Below, piece after piece: positions 1 to 6,216 of a stretch of 6,216 nucleotides of DNA. How positions within the stretch are numbered: position 1 is the stretch's first letter; every line of letters begins with the position of its first letter. The notes beneath the pieces are model-generated. The model saw only the letters and a program-made list of their open reading frames with translations, did not search any database and had not been told where the DNA came from. This stretch comes from an uncultured Planctomycetaceae bacterium (GTDB taxonomy: Bacteria > Planctomycetota > Planctomycetia > Pirellulales > Pirellulaceae), in assembly GCA_937967755.1 (NCBI GenBank), contig CALBTA010000229.1:1-6216 (forward strand), written 5' to 3'. The translations under genes were made by a program, and so were the position numbers.

Positions 1-1406
1 TCCGCTGTCACGTCTCCAAACGCTCCTTCTCCGTCGCCGTGATATATATCGACTCCCGCGAAATCACTCACGACCACCAAGTCGAGATTCCGGTCAGCGT
101 TGATGTCGCACAACGAGGCACCATAGGTGCGTCGGTGCCGCTTCTCCTCGAGGCCGGCAGCCTCGGTGATATCTTCGAACACACCATTGCCACGGTTGCG
201 CAAGAGATAGGCGGGATACCCGTCATTGGCGTCGTAGTAAGGCGTTGGCATTTGCCCCCCCTTAAACACCGTCTTGTATTGGCCCACAAATAGGTCAAGG
301 TCGCCGTCATCATCGATGTCACCTGCGGTAATCACAGTCGGATTGTCAAACACCGCGGTGACAGCATCACTTGGCTTGGTGAAGGCTCCCTCTTCTTCGC
401 CAAAGAGAATGCGCATCAATCCGTTGGGGGCGAACGTGACAAAGTCAACGCGGGCATCGCCATTGAGGTCGGCCAGCAATCCCGCATCCGGAACTTGAGC
501 AATTGGGTGAGCGCACAGTACGCCTGCTTCGAACGCCATCTGACCCTGATTCCAATAGACCTGATTAGAACCCCCCAAGGCGATATCTGTTCGCCCATCT
601 CCGTCTAGGTCGTGCAACATCACAGGCTGCAGCGTCTGGCGAGTATCGTTGGGCGTGTTCTGTGCCCTTCCATCTACGGTGAGCACTTTTTCAAATCGGT
701 CCGCTCGCGGGCGCTTGAGCATCTGGATTTCTTCACACCGTATGATCGCGGGTTGCGGATCACCCTTTTCGTCGCGCAGGCTTGACCAGACTATCGCGAG
801 CTTGCCGGTAACTAGATAGCGCTGATCAGCGTCCTCTGCGTGTAACTCAAAACTGACCCCTGAGCGTGCTGGGCCTTCCTCTGGTGGAACGAAGGAAGCG
901 TGGTGCCACTCACTTTGCACCAAACGAACACCGCGATCGCGAAGTAGATCAATCTGTTGCCGCCACTGTTCGGGAGTCAGTTTTTCCGTTGGCTTGCCCC
1001 AGTTGGCCCGACGGATACCCAGGTCCAGTTCTTCTTCATGTGTCGCAGTTCCGAGCCAAACTGACTCAAACGGTGCTTTCGCCAAGACATTGAGGGGGTC
1101 GGCGTCATTTCGCAGATCATCCCAGAGTTGGACAACGCGTGCTTCATACCTTTGTGCCAAAACCTCATCTTTCCAGATGGTCTTGTCAAGTTCTTGCTTT
1201 CGCCTTGCGTCCTCCGCGACGGTGGTTGGGGAAATCGTGTATTGGATGGAAATCGCGCCGCTGCTATCTCGCTGCTCGCCCTCGGTTGTGGCAACTTCAG
1301 GATTCACTTGGGTGGGCGTGTTGGCGATCGGGTCGCCGCGATTGCATCCAAATGTGCTTGTCAGAACCCAAGTCAGGAGTACTAGTATCGGATCGCGGGA
1401 AATCAT
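1..1406 (-). CDS. FG-GAP/VCBS-repeat probable lipoprotein, 3' end beyond window
   Basis: An uninterrupted minus-strand frame of 468 codons runs from ATG at 1406 off the left edge. An in-frame TAG four codons upstream makes this the earliest possible ATG; no Shine-Dalgarno site precedes it. Residues 7-20 are hydrophobic and end in STFGC (Cys21), a loose lipobox, so a lipid-anchored envelope protein is likely though not certain. Residues about 50-245 form a region I do not recognise, with a helical part (61-155) followed by strand-like segments (183-230). From residue 265, four FG-GAP/VCBS-type Asp-rich loops follow: DLDGDGRTD (266-274), DLNGDARVD (313-321), DIDDDGDLD (363-371) and DINADRNLD (434-442). 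The third is a textbook calcium-binding loop; the fourth is degenerate. The stretch YLLRNRGNGVFEDITEAAGL (400-419) resembles the CRTAC1/UnbV-type repeat proteins common in planctomycetes. Such repeats build beta-propellers. The precise role is unknown; an ASPIC/UnbV C-terminal domain could lie beyond the edge. Confidence 0.88.
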   Translation of the reverse strand, partial: MISRDPILVLLTWVLTSTFGCNRGDPIANTPTQVNPEVATTEGEQRDSSGAISIQYTISPTTVAEDARRKQELDKTIWKDEVLAQRYEARVVQLWDDLRNDADPLNVLAKAPFESVWLGTATHEEELDLGIRRANWGKPTEKLTPEQWRQQIDLLRDRGVRLVQSEWHHASFVPPEEGPARSGVSFELHAEDADQRYLVTGKLAIVWSSLRDEKGDPQPAIIRCEEIQMLKRPRADRFEKVLTVDGRAQNTPNDTRQTLQPVMLHDLDGDGRTDIALGGSNQVYWNQGQMAFEAGVLCAHPIAQVPDAGLLADLNGDARVDFVTFAPNGLMRILFGEEEGAFTKPSDAVTAVFDNPTVITAGDIDDDGDLDLFVGQYKTVFKGGQMPTPYYDANDGYPAYLLRNRGNGVFEDITEAAGLEEKRHRRTYGASLCDINADRNLDLVVVSDFAGVDIYHGDGEGAFGDVTA

Positions 1407-1430
1407 TAGCGCACTCTACGTCATCCAATG

Positions 1431-1470
1431 AAGAAGCCCGCGATGCACGAACGGCATCGCGGGCATTTTC
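1431..1470 (-). terminator. Rho-independent terminator after the LamG gene
   Basis: An 11-bp perfect inverted repeat, GCCCGCGATGC (1436-1446) and GCATCGCGGGC (1454-1464), encloses a 7-nt loop. Read on the minus strand, the stem is followed by TTCTTCATT, a moderate U-tract. It lies 28 nt past the LamG stop codon, where a terminator for that gene is expected. The other side has ATTTTC, so the element could work in both directions, but no plus-strand gene ends here. The FG-GAP gene starts 29 nt beyond the stem on the same strand, so termination is probably partial or the downstream gene has its own promoter. Confidence 0.82.
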
Positions 1471-1492
1471 GTGAACGGAAAGTGAAGCTGCC

Positions 1493-2350
1493 CTACCCTC
1501 TACGGCGGCTCCGATAGTATCCAAATCCGCCAAGCGCCAAGGCGAGCAGCGACCAAATCGCAATGCTGGCCGGTTCCGGGACGACGGTTTGCGGTGCGAA
1601 TGAAGCAGGCCCTTCATCGAATAGTTGCTGAAGTTCTGTACCGGTTAAATTGGTGTTGAATACGGCCGCTTCATCAATCCTGCCTTGAAGTGTGTCAAGG
1701 TTGTTAAGGCCGCCGCTGAAATCTGCCTCTCCTACGGTGAAACTAGTGTCCGCAAAACCACCGTTGTGGCTGTGAGTGTGCTCATCAAATCGATTGACAT
1801 CATGGGTAGCGTTGTAAACGGAAGCACCGTCTACGAAGATTTGCAGATTGTCACTACCGGCCTCGTACGTGGCAACTAGCTGATGCCAATTGCCGTCTGG
1901 CGCATCCGTACCTGTTCCCGGGTTTCCAACCCAACCGGTATCCCACTGAACCGTGTCGCTACGGACAAATAATGCCTTCGAACCCTGGTTCCAGGCTGTG
2001 CCAGCAGGGTTGCGTGAGAAGATAGCACCGGAGTTGTCGGTGGAATTGATGTAGGCGTGCCAGGTAAAGCTGGAGTTGAAATCAAACGTAGTGGGACTTC
2101 CCGCCGCGAAGTGTTGGCCGTTGCCGGTCAAATTCAGCGCTTCGCCGCTGCCGCCAAAACCCATGTTGCCGGCGGTGATGTCGGCACCTCCGACCAGCGT
2201 TCCATCGTGCGTCCCGCCTGCCGAAAGATCAGACACAGTCGTGCCGGTTTTAGAGTCAAAGCTCCAATACGCCTCCAACTGGGCGAACGCGCGTTGGCCA
2301 ACCGCCAGGGTAGCCAACGTAATGACTGTCAATAATAATTTTGATTTCAT
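1493..2350 (-). CDS. Secreted LamG-like PEP-CTERM protein
   Basis: This 285-residue protein has a classical Sec signal peptide: MKSK, a hydrophobic core (5-18), then QRAFA with likely cleavage after Ala23. The mature part is a concanavalin A-like/laminin G (LamG type 3) beta-sandwich over about residues 24-245. Typical family blocks are EAYWSFD (26-32), DGNWHQLVATYE (152-163), IFVDG (171-175), FTVGE (204-208) and GRIDEAAVFN (223-232). The C-terminus is a PEP-CTERM sorting signal: VPEPAS (257-262), a hydrophobic helix (263-279) and a basic end, RSRRRG. In known systems an exosortase recognises this tail at the membrane and the protein is released or attached to surface polymer. LamG domains often bind carbohydrate or other ligands, but none can be assigned here. 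A His cluster (His183, 191, 193, 195) sits in a loop of the sandwich. The ATG start is supported by a GGGGAG site 9 nt upstream. No exosortase gene is in the window. Confidence 0.93.
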   Translation of the reverse strand: MKSKLLLTVITLATLAVGQRAFAQLEAYWSFDSKTGTTVSDLSAGGTHDGTLVGGADITAGNMGFGGSGEALNLTGNGQHFAAGSPTTFDFNSSFTWHAYINSTDNSGAIFSRNPAGTAWNQGSKALFVRSDTVQWDTGWVGNPGTGTDAPDGNWHQLVATYEAGSDNLQIFVDGASVYNATHDVNRFDEHTHSHNGGFADTSFTVGEADFSGGLNNLDTLQGRIDEAAVFNTNLTGTELQQLFDEGPASFAPQTVVPEPASIAIWSLLALALGGFGYYRSRRRG

Positions 2351-2359
2351 GGCATGTTT

Positions 2360-2365
2360 CTCCCC
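2360..2365 (-). promoter_or_regulatory. Ribosome binding site of the LamG gene
   Basis: The minus strand reads GGGGAG, then 9 nt, then ATG at 2350. It is the clearest Shine-Dalgarno-like site in the window and fixes this start. The yebC and FG-GAP starts have no comparable site, which suggests relatively strong translation of the LamG protein. Confidence 0.7.
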
Positions 2366-2499
2366 AAACTAGAATCCCATCAGGCACGTGTACCAACAGA
2401 CTTGTAAAATCGCTACCGCCCCGAGAAGTAAGTTGTGCAACCCTGATGCCAGTCATCCCGATTCTTGTAGTTTTCTCTCAAGCTGCTATGAGCAATGGA

Positions 2500-2530
2500 C
2501 TTATGCAAAGCGCCGCGCTGGCACTGTCAA
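2500..2530 (-). promoter_or_regulatory. Possible sigma70-type promoter for the LamG gene
   Basis: On the minus strand a perfect -35 hexamer, TTGACA (2530-2525), is followed after 19 nt by CATAAG (2505-2500), which matches four of six positions of TATAAT. The spacer is longer than the usual 16-18 nt, so the pairing is weak evidence. Transcription would begin near 2493 and give a leader of about 140 nt. The dyad centred at 2563.5 would then lie near -70, a position used by some activators. This is a sequence match only. Confidence 0.3.
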
Positions 2531-2546
2531 CCGAGGAGTGTATTGA

Positions 2547-2589
2547 TGCATTTACAGGTTTGCGCAAATGTGTAAACGCAGCTTTACAC
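2547..2589. promoter_or_regulatory. Two overlapping inverted repeats, candidate operator
   Basis: The first dyad spans 2547-2580, centred between 2563 and 2564, and pairs 14 of 17 positions. It has the form TGC-n-TTTACA-nn-TTTGCGCAAA-nn-TGTAAA-n-GCA, with a perfect 10-bp central palindrome at 2559-2568. The second spans 2570-2589: GTGTAAA and TTTACAC, 7 bp perfect, separated by 6 nt. The two share the TGTAAA at 2571-2576, so that half-site can pair with either neighbour. A central CG palindrome flanked by A/T arms is reminiscent of LacI-family operators, but no regulator can be named. The elements lie just upstream of the possible -35 of the LamG gene. Confidence 0.5.
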
Positions 2590-2682
2590 CTTTTGAGGAT
2601 CAGAGGACGACAACCGAGCGGGTAATGGCCAGACCAGTTGGCCGCCATCGGTGTCGGCTTTGGCTCTCCTTACCCTTGTTCT

Positions 2683-3270
2683 TCAAGGCGTCTGCGCATC
2701 CACTGACGGGTCACTGCGGTGGCCGCCTTCCAATTTGTTGAAGTCAGGCGCAGGCAACGCGCGGCCAACCGCCAAACCGATTGCCACCAGCAGAGTAACG
2801 TATGCTGCGTTGACGGAAGTGAATCGCGGGCGGTTCTGAGGTTCGGAATCCAAAAGACTGTCCCAGTGGTCGCCGCGCATTGTCGGAAAGAACATGCGGC
2901 GAACTGGCGATTCGATCACCGCGATCGCCAGGGCAAGGACGATCCCCGCCAGCCCAAGAACAACAGCGCAAACGAGCGTGACAATCAACGCGAAAGGAAC
3001 GTATTGAGCGCCGTAGTGCAGCGCGCAATGCGAAGCCATCAGCACCAGGCCGAACAAGGCGCCCGCGACCATCGTGGTGCCGATTCGATTTTGCCCGTTG
3101 TGAAGTACCCAAGGGGCGAGGCCGACGGTCGTTACGCAACTGCCCAGCGCGATGAACGTTAGCGGCGCGGCACCGCCAGCGGCGGCCACTGCCGCGAGCA
3201 GAAGCCCACATCCGGCGGCCGATATGGCAAATGGCCAGTGATGTCGGTTCGCAGCATTCACGCGCACCAC
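2683..3270 (-). CDS. Small multi-pass membrane protein of unknown function
   Basis: This 195-residue protein is strongly hydrophobic. Five membrane helices are apparent, at about residues 12-32, 35-56, 65-86, 90-118 and 153-171. A polar loop of about 35 residues (119-152) after the fourth helix contains charged and aromatic residues (ESPVRRMFFPTMRGDHWDSL). The tail after 171 is polar. I recognise no family or catalytic motif. The start is uncertain: GTG codons lie in frame at 3270, 3267 and 3261, and the next ATG is deep inside the protein at residue 78. A GGAG at 3275-3272 is too close to the first GTG but lies 4 nt before the second and 10 nt before the third, so a slightly shorter protein is plausible. 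The gene follows yebC by about 14 nt and is probably in its operon. Confidence 0.72.
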   Translation of the reverse strand: MVRVNAANRHHWPFAISAAGCGLLLAAVAAAGGAAPLTFIALGSCVTTVGLAPWVLHNGQNRIGTTMVAGALFGLVLMASHCALHYGAQYVPFALIVTLVCAVVLGLAGIVLALAIAVIESPVRRMFFPTMRGDHWDSLLDSEPQNRPRFTSVNAAYVTLLVAIGLAVGRALPAPDFNKLEGGHRSDPSVDAQTP

Positions 3271-3284
3271 ACTCCGGCGTATTG

Positions 3285-4040
3285 CTACTCGGTCTCCAAC
3301 TCAGCCATCATTTCGTCGGGGATGTCGAAGTTGCTGGAGACGTTTTGGATGTCGTCGTGATCGTCGAGGGCTTCTATCAACTTGAGCACGCGGCGGGCGG
3401 TGTCGATATCTTCGACGGCCGTGGAGTGCTGCGAGATGCGGGTCAGTTCCTGCGAATCGGTTGTGATTTCGGCATCTTCCAAGGCCGCCGCCAAATCGCC
3501 GTAGGCTTCCGGCGGGCAGGTGACTTCCCACATGTCTTCGACCCGCTGGATATCTTCCGCCCCGGCTTCGAGGGCGAGTTCCATGATTTGCTCTTCACCG
3601 ATCTTGTCGGCCGCGAGAAGGAACACCCCTTTGCGGTCAAACATGTAGCCCACGCAATTGGTGCTGCCGAGGCTGCCGCCGTTGACTTCGAAAATCTTCC
3701 GCAGTTCCGGAGCGGTGCGGTTGCGGTTGTCGGTCAGCGCGTCGCACATGACCGCCACGCCGCCGGCTCCGTAACCTTCGTAGATCACTTCCTCTAAGTT
3801 GTCGCTTTCCAACTCGCCCGTGCCCTTTTTGATGGCCCGTTCGATGTTGTCTTTGGGCATACTGACCGCTTTGGCATCGGAGACGGCCAACCGCAACCGG
3901 GGGTTGGCATCGGGGTCGCCGCCGCCCATCTTGGCCGCCACGGTGATGGCCTTGGAAAGCTTCGTCCAGACCTTACCGCGTTTGGCGTCGACCGCCGCCT
4001 TACGGTGCTTGATGTTCGCGTATTTGGAATGGCCAGCCAT
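3285..4040 (-). CDS. yebC: YebC/TACO1-family translation or transcription regulator
   Basis: The 251-residue product fits the usual YebC length of about 240-250. It opens with the family's start motif, MAGHSKYANIKHRK; Tyr7 replaces the common Trp. Other hallmarks are MPKDNIERAIKKGTG (61-75), YEGYGAGG (87-94, usually GPGG), TDNRNRTAPELR (103-114), GGSLGSTNCVGYMFDRKG (121-138) and LIEALDDHDDIQNVSSNFDI (221-240). YebC proteins are cytoplasmic three-domain proteins. They were first described as DNA-binding regulators, and TACO1 and related bacterial members are now linked to ribosomes and relief of translation stalls. Which role applies here cannot be told. The frame stays open 27 codons further upstream to an ATG at 4121, but that extension overlaps the TPR gene and crosses a simple repeat, while the conserved MAGHSK marks the true start. 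It follows the TPR gene by 40 nt, which suggests co-transcription. Confidence 0.97.
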   Translation of the reverse strand: MAGHSKYANIKHRKAAVDAKRGKVWTKLSKAITVAAKMGGGDPDANPRLRLAVSDAKAVSMPKDNIERAIKKGTGELESDNLEEVIYEGYGAGGVAVMCDALTDNRNRTAPELRKIFEVNGGSLGSTNCVGYMFDRKGVFLLAADKIGEEQIMELALEAGAEDIQRVEDMWEVTCPPEAYGDLAAALEDAEITTDSQELTRISQHSTAVEDIDTARRVLKLIEALDDHDDIQNVSSNFDIPDEMMAELETE

Positions 4041-4053
4041 GAGCAAGATTTCA

Positions 4054-4074
4054 AATGACAAATGACGAATCACC
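4054..4074. repeat. Three tandem heptamers in front of yebC
   Basis: The plus strand reads AATGACA, AATGACG and AATCACC in direct succession. The first two differ only at the last base, the third also at an internal base. On the gene strand this appears as GGTGATT, CGTCATT and TGTCATT. The repeat occupies half of the 40-nt gap between the TPR stop and the yebC start. From memory, similar GTCATT-rich intergenic repeats occur in planctomycete genomes; I could not check this. Confidence 0.6.
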
Positions 4075-4080
4075 AGACAG

Positions 4081-6216
4081 CTATTCGCCGTCTGAGCTTT
4101 CAGTATCCGAAGATAAAGCATCTAGCTTCTTCCGCGTCTTCTTCACATTATCAGCATCCTCATCCTCTTCGAACAATTCAATCGCCCGTTGCCAGGCTTT
4201 GACCGCATCTTCGGTGCGGCCGACCGAAAGGTAGGCGTCGCCCAGGTGATCGAGAATGACCCCGTCGGGCGTCTCGCCTAGCAGGTCGGCGGCCTTTTCA
4301 AGTTCCTCAATCGCCAGTTCATAATTGCCTGCGCGGAAGTGGGCCCAGCCCAAGCTGTCTCGGTAGGCGGCGTTGTCAGGCTCGGCCGCGACGGCGATTT
4401 CAATCATCCGCAGCGAACGTTGCAAGTGCTTGCCTTGATCAGTCCACAGGTAGCCCAAATCGTTGTGGGCACCGACATCCTCAGGGTATTCGTCCAGCAC
4501 CTCTTCCAACCACTGCTCAGCGTCTTCGATCCGATCCAGGTTGATCGCGATATTCGAGAGGATCATGCGGGACTCGCGGACGACCTCGCGAATTTCCTCG
4601 CTGCTGTGATCGCCGTCGTACTTCGCCAGCAAATCTTCGTAGGCCCGCTCGGCATCTTCGTACCGTTTGGCATGGTACAACACCCAGGGGTAGCGCGAGG
4701 CGTACCGGGGCGAGTCGGGCTTTTCATCGGCAGCGCGCCTGGCAGCCTCCAACGCTTCGTCGGTCTTGCCGTCGAACTCGAGCGCGGCGGCCAGGTAGTA
4801 ATAGAAGTCGGCGTTGAACCGCTCGGCAACCTTTTCGTCGATGGCCCGGCGGAAGGCCTTCGTCGCTCGCTCGTACTCGCCGGCCATGAACATTTGCAGG
4901 CCCCAACTCTCGAGCACGGCGGCCTCACGTTCGTCGTTGGAGCGCGCAGCGATGTCTAATTGCTCTTCGGCGGCATCGAACCTTTCCGCCTCGATCGCCA
5001 ACAGGCCTATTGCAAAAACCTGGTGTGCGTCCGGCTGGCCCTCGGCATCGCCCTGGCGTTGTTTAATCTCCTTAAGCAGCGCGGTCACCATTTCTTCATC
5101 GCCTGCGATCGCTTCCGCCTCGCCCGACAGCGAACGAAACGACCCGGTTTGTTCGATCGCGCCGCCCAGCACGTCGAGCAACCTGGCGGGTTTGTCTTGC
5201 TGGTGATAGATCGCAATTAGCGCGGCGTAGCCGGCGATGGTCGGCTCTTCGGCAAGCGTCGTTTCCAGCAACTCGGCCGCTTTTTCGGGCTGGTCCGAGG
5301 CGCGGTATTTGTCCGCCAGAAAATATCCGAGCGCGGCGTTGGCAAGGTCGTCGCGACGCAGCTCTTCCAGCCGCGCAAGCAGCCGCTGGTCCGCTTCGCC
5401 CTCTTCATGCAGTTCATTCAGCACCTGTTCCAGCAAGTCGTACGGGGCCGTGCCGGCGACCGACTGCTTGGCGCTGAGATACTTTTCCAACTCTTCCAAG
5501 GCCGACTTCGGGCGGCTGTTCTTCATTTCGATACGTGCCAGGTGGTAGGCCAGCAGCGGAGCGCTGGCGTTGTCTGGCAAAGCCTTCTCGAACATTTCGC
5601 TGGCTTCTTCGAGCCGCCCCGCGCTGAGAAAACTCTCGGCAATCAGCGTGTAAGTCACCCGTGGGTTGCCCAGCAACGTGGTGTGGACCTTGTCGGAAAG
5701 CTCGTACTTTTCGGGATCGTCCAGGGCATCGCGGACAATGTCAAAGGCACGGGCCGCTTTTGCGTGTTCCTTTTCCAGAAAATAGAGCCGGGCAATTTCC
5801 ATCTGCGACAACACTTCGCGGGCGTCCTGCTTTCCTTCGCCGCGCAGGGCCATCGATTGTTCGTAAAGCTTGAGGGCGCGGGTGTAGTCTCGCTGGTCCA
5901 TCAGATGTTGCGCCAGTCGGCGCAAGAGCACGCTGTCGCGCGGTGCCAACTCGGCCATGATCACCGCGTACCGCGCGGCGACCGCGTTGTGCTTCAGCTC
6001 GAACGCCAGCGGTACAATCTCCCGCAAGATCGGAACAGCCTCCGCGTCGTAGCGCCAGGCCCGTTGGTAATGGCGGAGCGCCTTCTGCTTTTCGCCCCGT
6101 TGAAACGCCAGCCGGCCCCGCAAAAACCAGCTTGATGCCGCCAGCTTGTCTTCGCCCGATTCGCCCCGCTCGCGGTGCGGCTCCAAGGGGTCGGGCCGTT
6201 CCAGCAGGGGGTCATC
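4081..6216 (-). CDS. Large TPR-repeat protein, 5' end beyond window
   Basis: An open minus-strand frame of 711 residues enters at the right edge and stops at 4081. No stop precedes it in the window; a TTG at 6186 is the first common alternative start, but the frame continues to the edge, so the true start is probably outside. About a dozen tetratricopeptide repeats cover the protein, for example near residues 26-59, 94-126, 187-216, 396-428, 433-463, 468-500, 551-580, 583-613, 617-647 and 652-684 (counted from the window edge). They show the usual small residues, as in AESFLSAGRLEEASEMFEKA. The C-terminal block, with DLGYL, DSLGWAHFRAG, DHLGDAYLSVGR and AVKAWQRAIEL, resembles a widespread class of bacterial envelope TPR proteins. 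The end is acidic and Ser-rich (SSDTESSDGE). TPR arrays are protein-binding scaffolds; the partner is unknown. No signal peptide can be seen because the N-terminus is missing. Confidence 0.93.
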   Translation of the reverse strand, partial: DDPLLERPDPLEPHRERGESGEDKLAASSWFLRGRLAFQRGEKQKALRHYQRAWRYDAEAVPILREIVPLAFELKHNAVAARYAVIMAELAPRDSVLLRRLAQHLMDQRDYTRALKLYEQSMALRGEGKQDAREVLSQMEIARLYFLEKEHAKAARAFDIVRDALDDPEKYELSDKVHTTLLGNPRVTYTLIAESFLSAGRLEEASEMFEKALPDNASAPLLAYHLARIEMKNSRPKSALEELEKYLSAKQSVAGTAPYDLLEQVLNELHEEGEADQRLLARLEELRRDDLANAALGYFLADKYRASDQPEKAAELLETTLAEEPTIAGYAALIAIYHQQDKPARLLDVLGGAIEQTGSFRSLSGEAEAIAGDEEMVTALLKEIKQRQGDAEGQPDAHQVFAIGLLAIEAERFDAAEEQLDIAARSNDEREAAVLESWGLQMFMAGEYERATKAFRRAIDEKVAERFNADFYYYLAAALEFDGKTDEALEAARRAADEKPDSPRYASRYPWVLYHAKRYEDAERAYEDLLAKYDGDHSSEEIREVVRESRMILSNIAINLDRIEDAEQWLEEVLDEYPEDVGAHNDLGYLWTDQGKHLQRSLRMIEIAVAAEPDNAAYRDSLGWAHFRAGNYELAIEELEKAADLLGETPDGVILDHLGDAYLSVGRTEDAVKAWQRAIELFEEDEDADNVKKTRKKLDALSSDTESSDGE

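Larger units (their letters stand above)
2351..2682. other. 332-nt non-coding region between two minus-strand genes
   Basis: This stretch lies between the stop of the membrane-protein gene and the LamG start. From the LamG side it contains the ribosome binding site (2360-2365), about 130 nt with nothing recognisable, a possible promoter (2500-2530) and overlapping dyads (2547-2589). The part nearest the membrane-protein gene (2590-2682) has only a weak 5-bp hairpin, GGCCA/TGGCC at 2627-2643, without a T-run, so I see no convincing terminator there. A small plus-strand reading frame crosses the region but lacks any coding signature. Confidence 0.7.

Noticed and set aside
994..1431. Plus-strand 145-codon reading frame and other frames overlapping it
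   Set aside because: They are Ser/Arg-rich without domain features and lie opposite the N-terminal half of the FG-GAP gene.
2341..2625. Plus-strand 94-codon frame across the non-coding region
   Set aside because: It overlaps the LamG start, the ribosome binding site and the dyads, has no ribosome binding site, and its composition does not look like a protein.
2627..2643. Possible terminator after the membrane-protein gene (GGCCA, 7-nt loop, TGGCC)
   Set aside because: The stem has only 5 bp and no T-run follows on the minus strand, so it is too weak to call.
3231..3797. Plus-strand 188-codon reading frame
   Set aside because: It lies opposite yebC, whose conserved motifs are unmistakable, and shows no family signature; it reflects codon bias of the real gene.
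4041..4121. N-terminal extension of YebC starting at 4121
   Set aside because: It would overlap the end of the TPR gene and translate the heptamer repeat; the family start MAGHSK at 4040 is decisive.
5407..6135. Plus-strand 242-codon reading frame
   Set aside because: It is the mirror of the TPR gene in a GC-rich region; the TPR repeats on the minus strand are convincing and this frame has none of its own.

Overview
The window looks like chromosomal DNA of a planctomycete, most likely of the Pirellulales type. The supporting signs are a secreted LamG protein with a PEP-CTERM sorting tail, an FG-GAP/VCBS-repeat lipoprotein-like protein, a large TPR protein, and few Shine-Dalgarno sites. This is inference from gene content; no rRNA or other phylogenetic marker is present, and Verrucomicrobia-type bacteria remain possible. 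All five genes I support lie on the minus strand, so transcription runs from high to low coordinates.

Right part (6216 to 2683, in transcription order): a TPR-repeat protein whose 5' end lies beyond the window edge; then, 40 nt downstream, a YebC/TACO1-family gene; then, 14 nt or a little more downstream depending on the start, a small five-helix membrane protein of unknown function. The tight spacing suggests one operon. The 40-nt gap before yebC carries three tandem heptamers.

Middle (2682 to 2351): a 332-nt non-coding stretch. It holds two overlapping inverted repeats that share a TGTAAA half-site, a possible promoter for the next gene, and a clear ribosome binding site at its low-coordinate end. 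This is the most interesting non-coding signal here.

Left part (2350 to 1): a 285-residue LamG-like PEP-CTERM protein, an 11-bp perfect stem-loop terminator, and then the first 468 codons of an FG-GAP/VCBS-repeat protein that runs off the left edge. The FG-GAP gene starts only 29 nt after the terminator stem, so it probably depends on read-through from the LamG gene or on a promoter inside it. Both products look exported: one to be handled by an exosortase, the other probably as an envelope lipoprotein.

I see no mobile element, CRISPR array, tRNA or rRNA, and no convincing new multi-gene system. The points most worth following are the operator-like dyads at 2547-2589, the unrecognised N-terminal region of the FG-GAP protein, the terminator immediately in front of that gene, and the unassigned membrane protein behind yebC.
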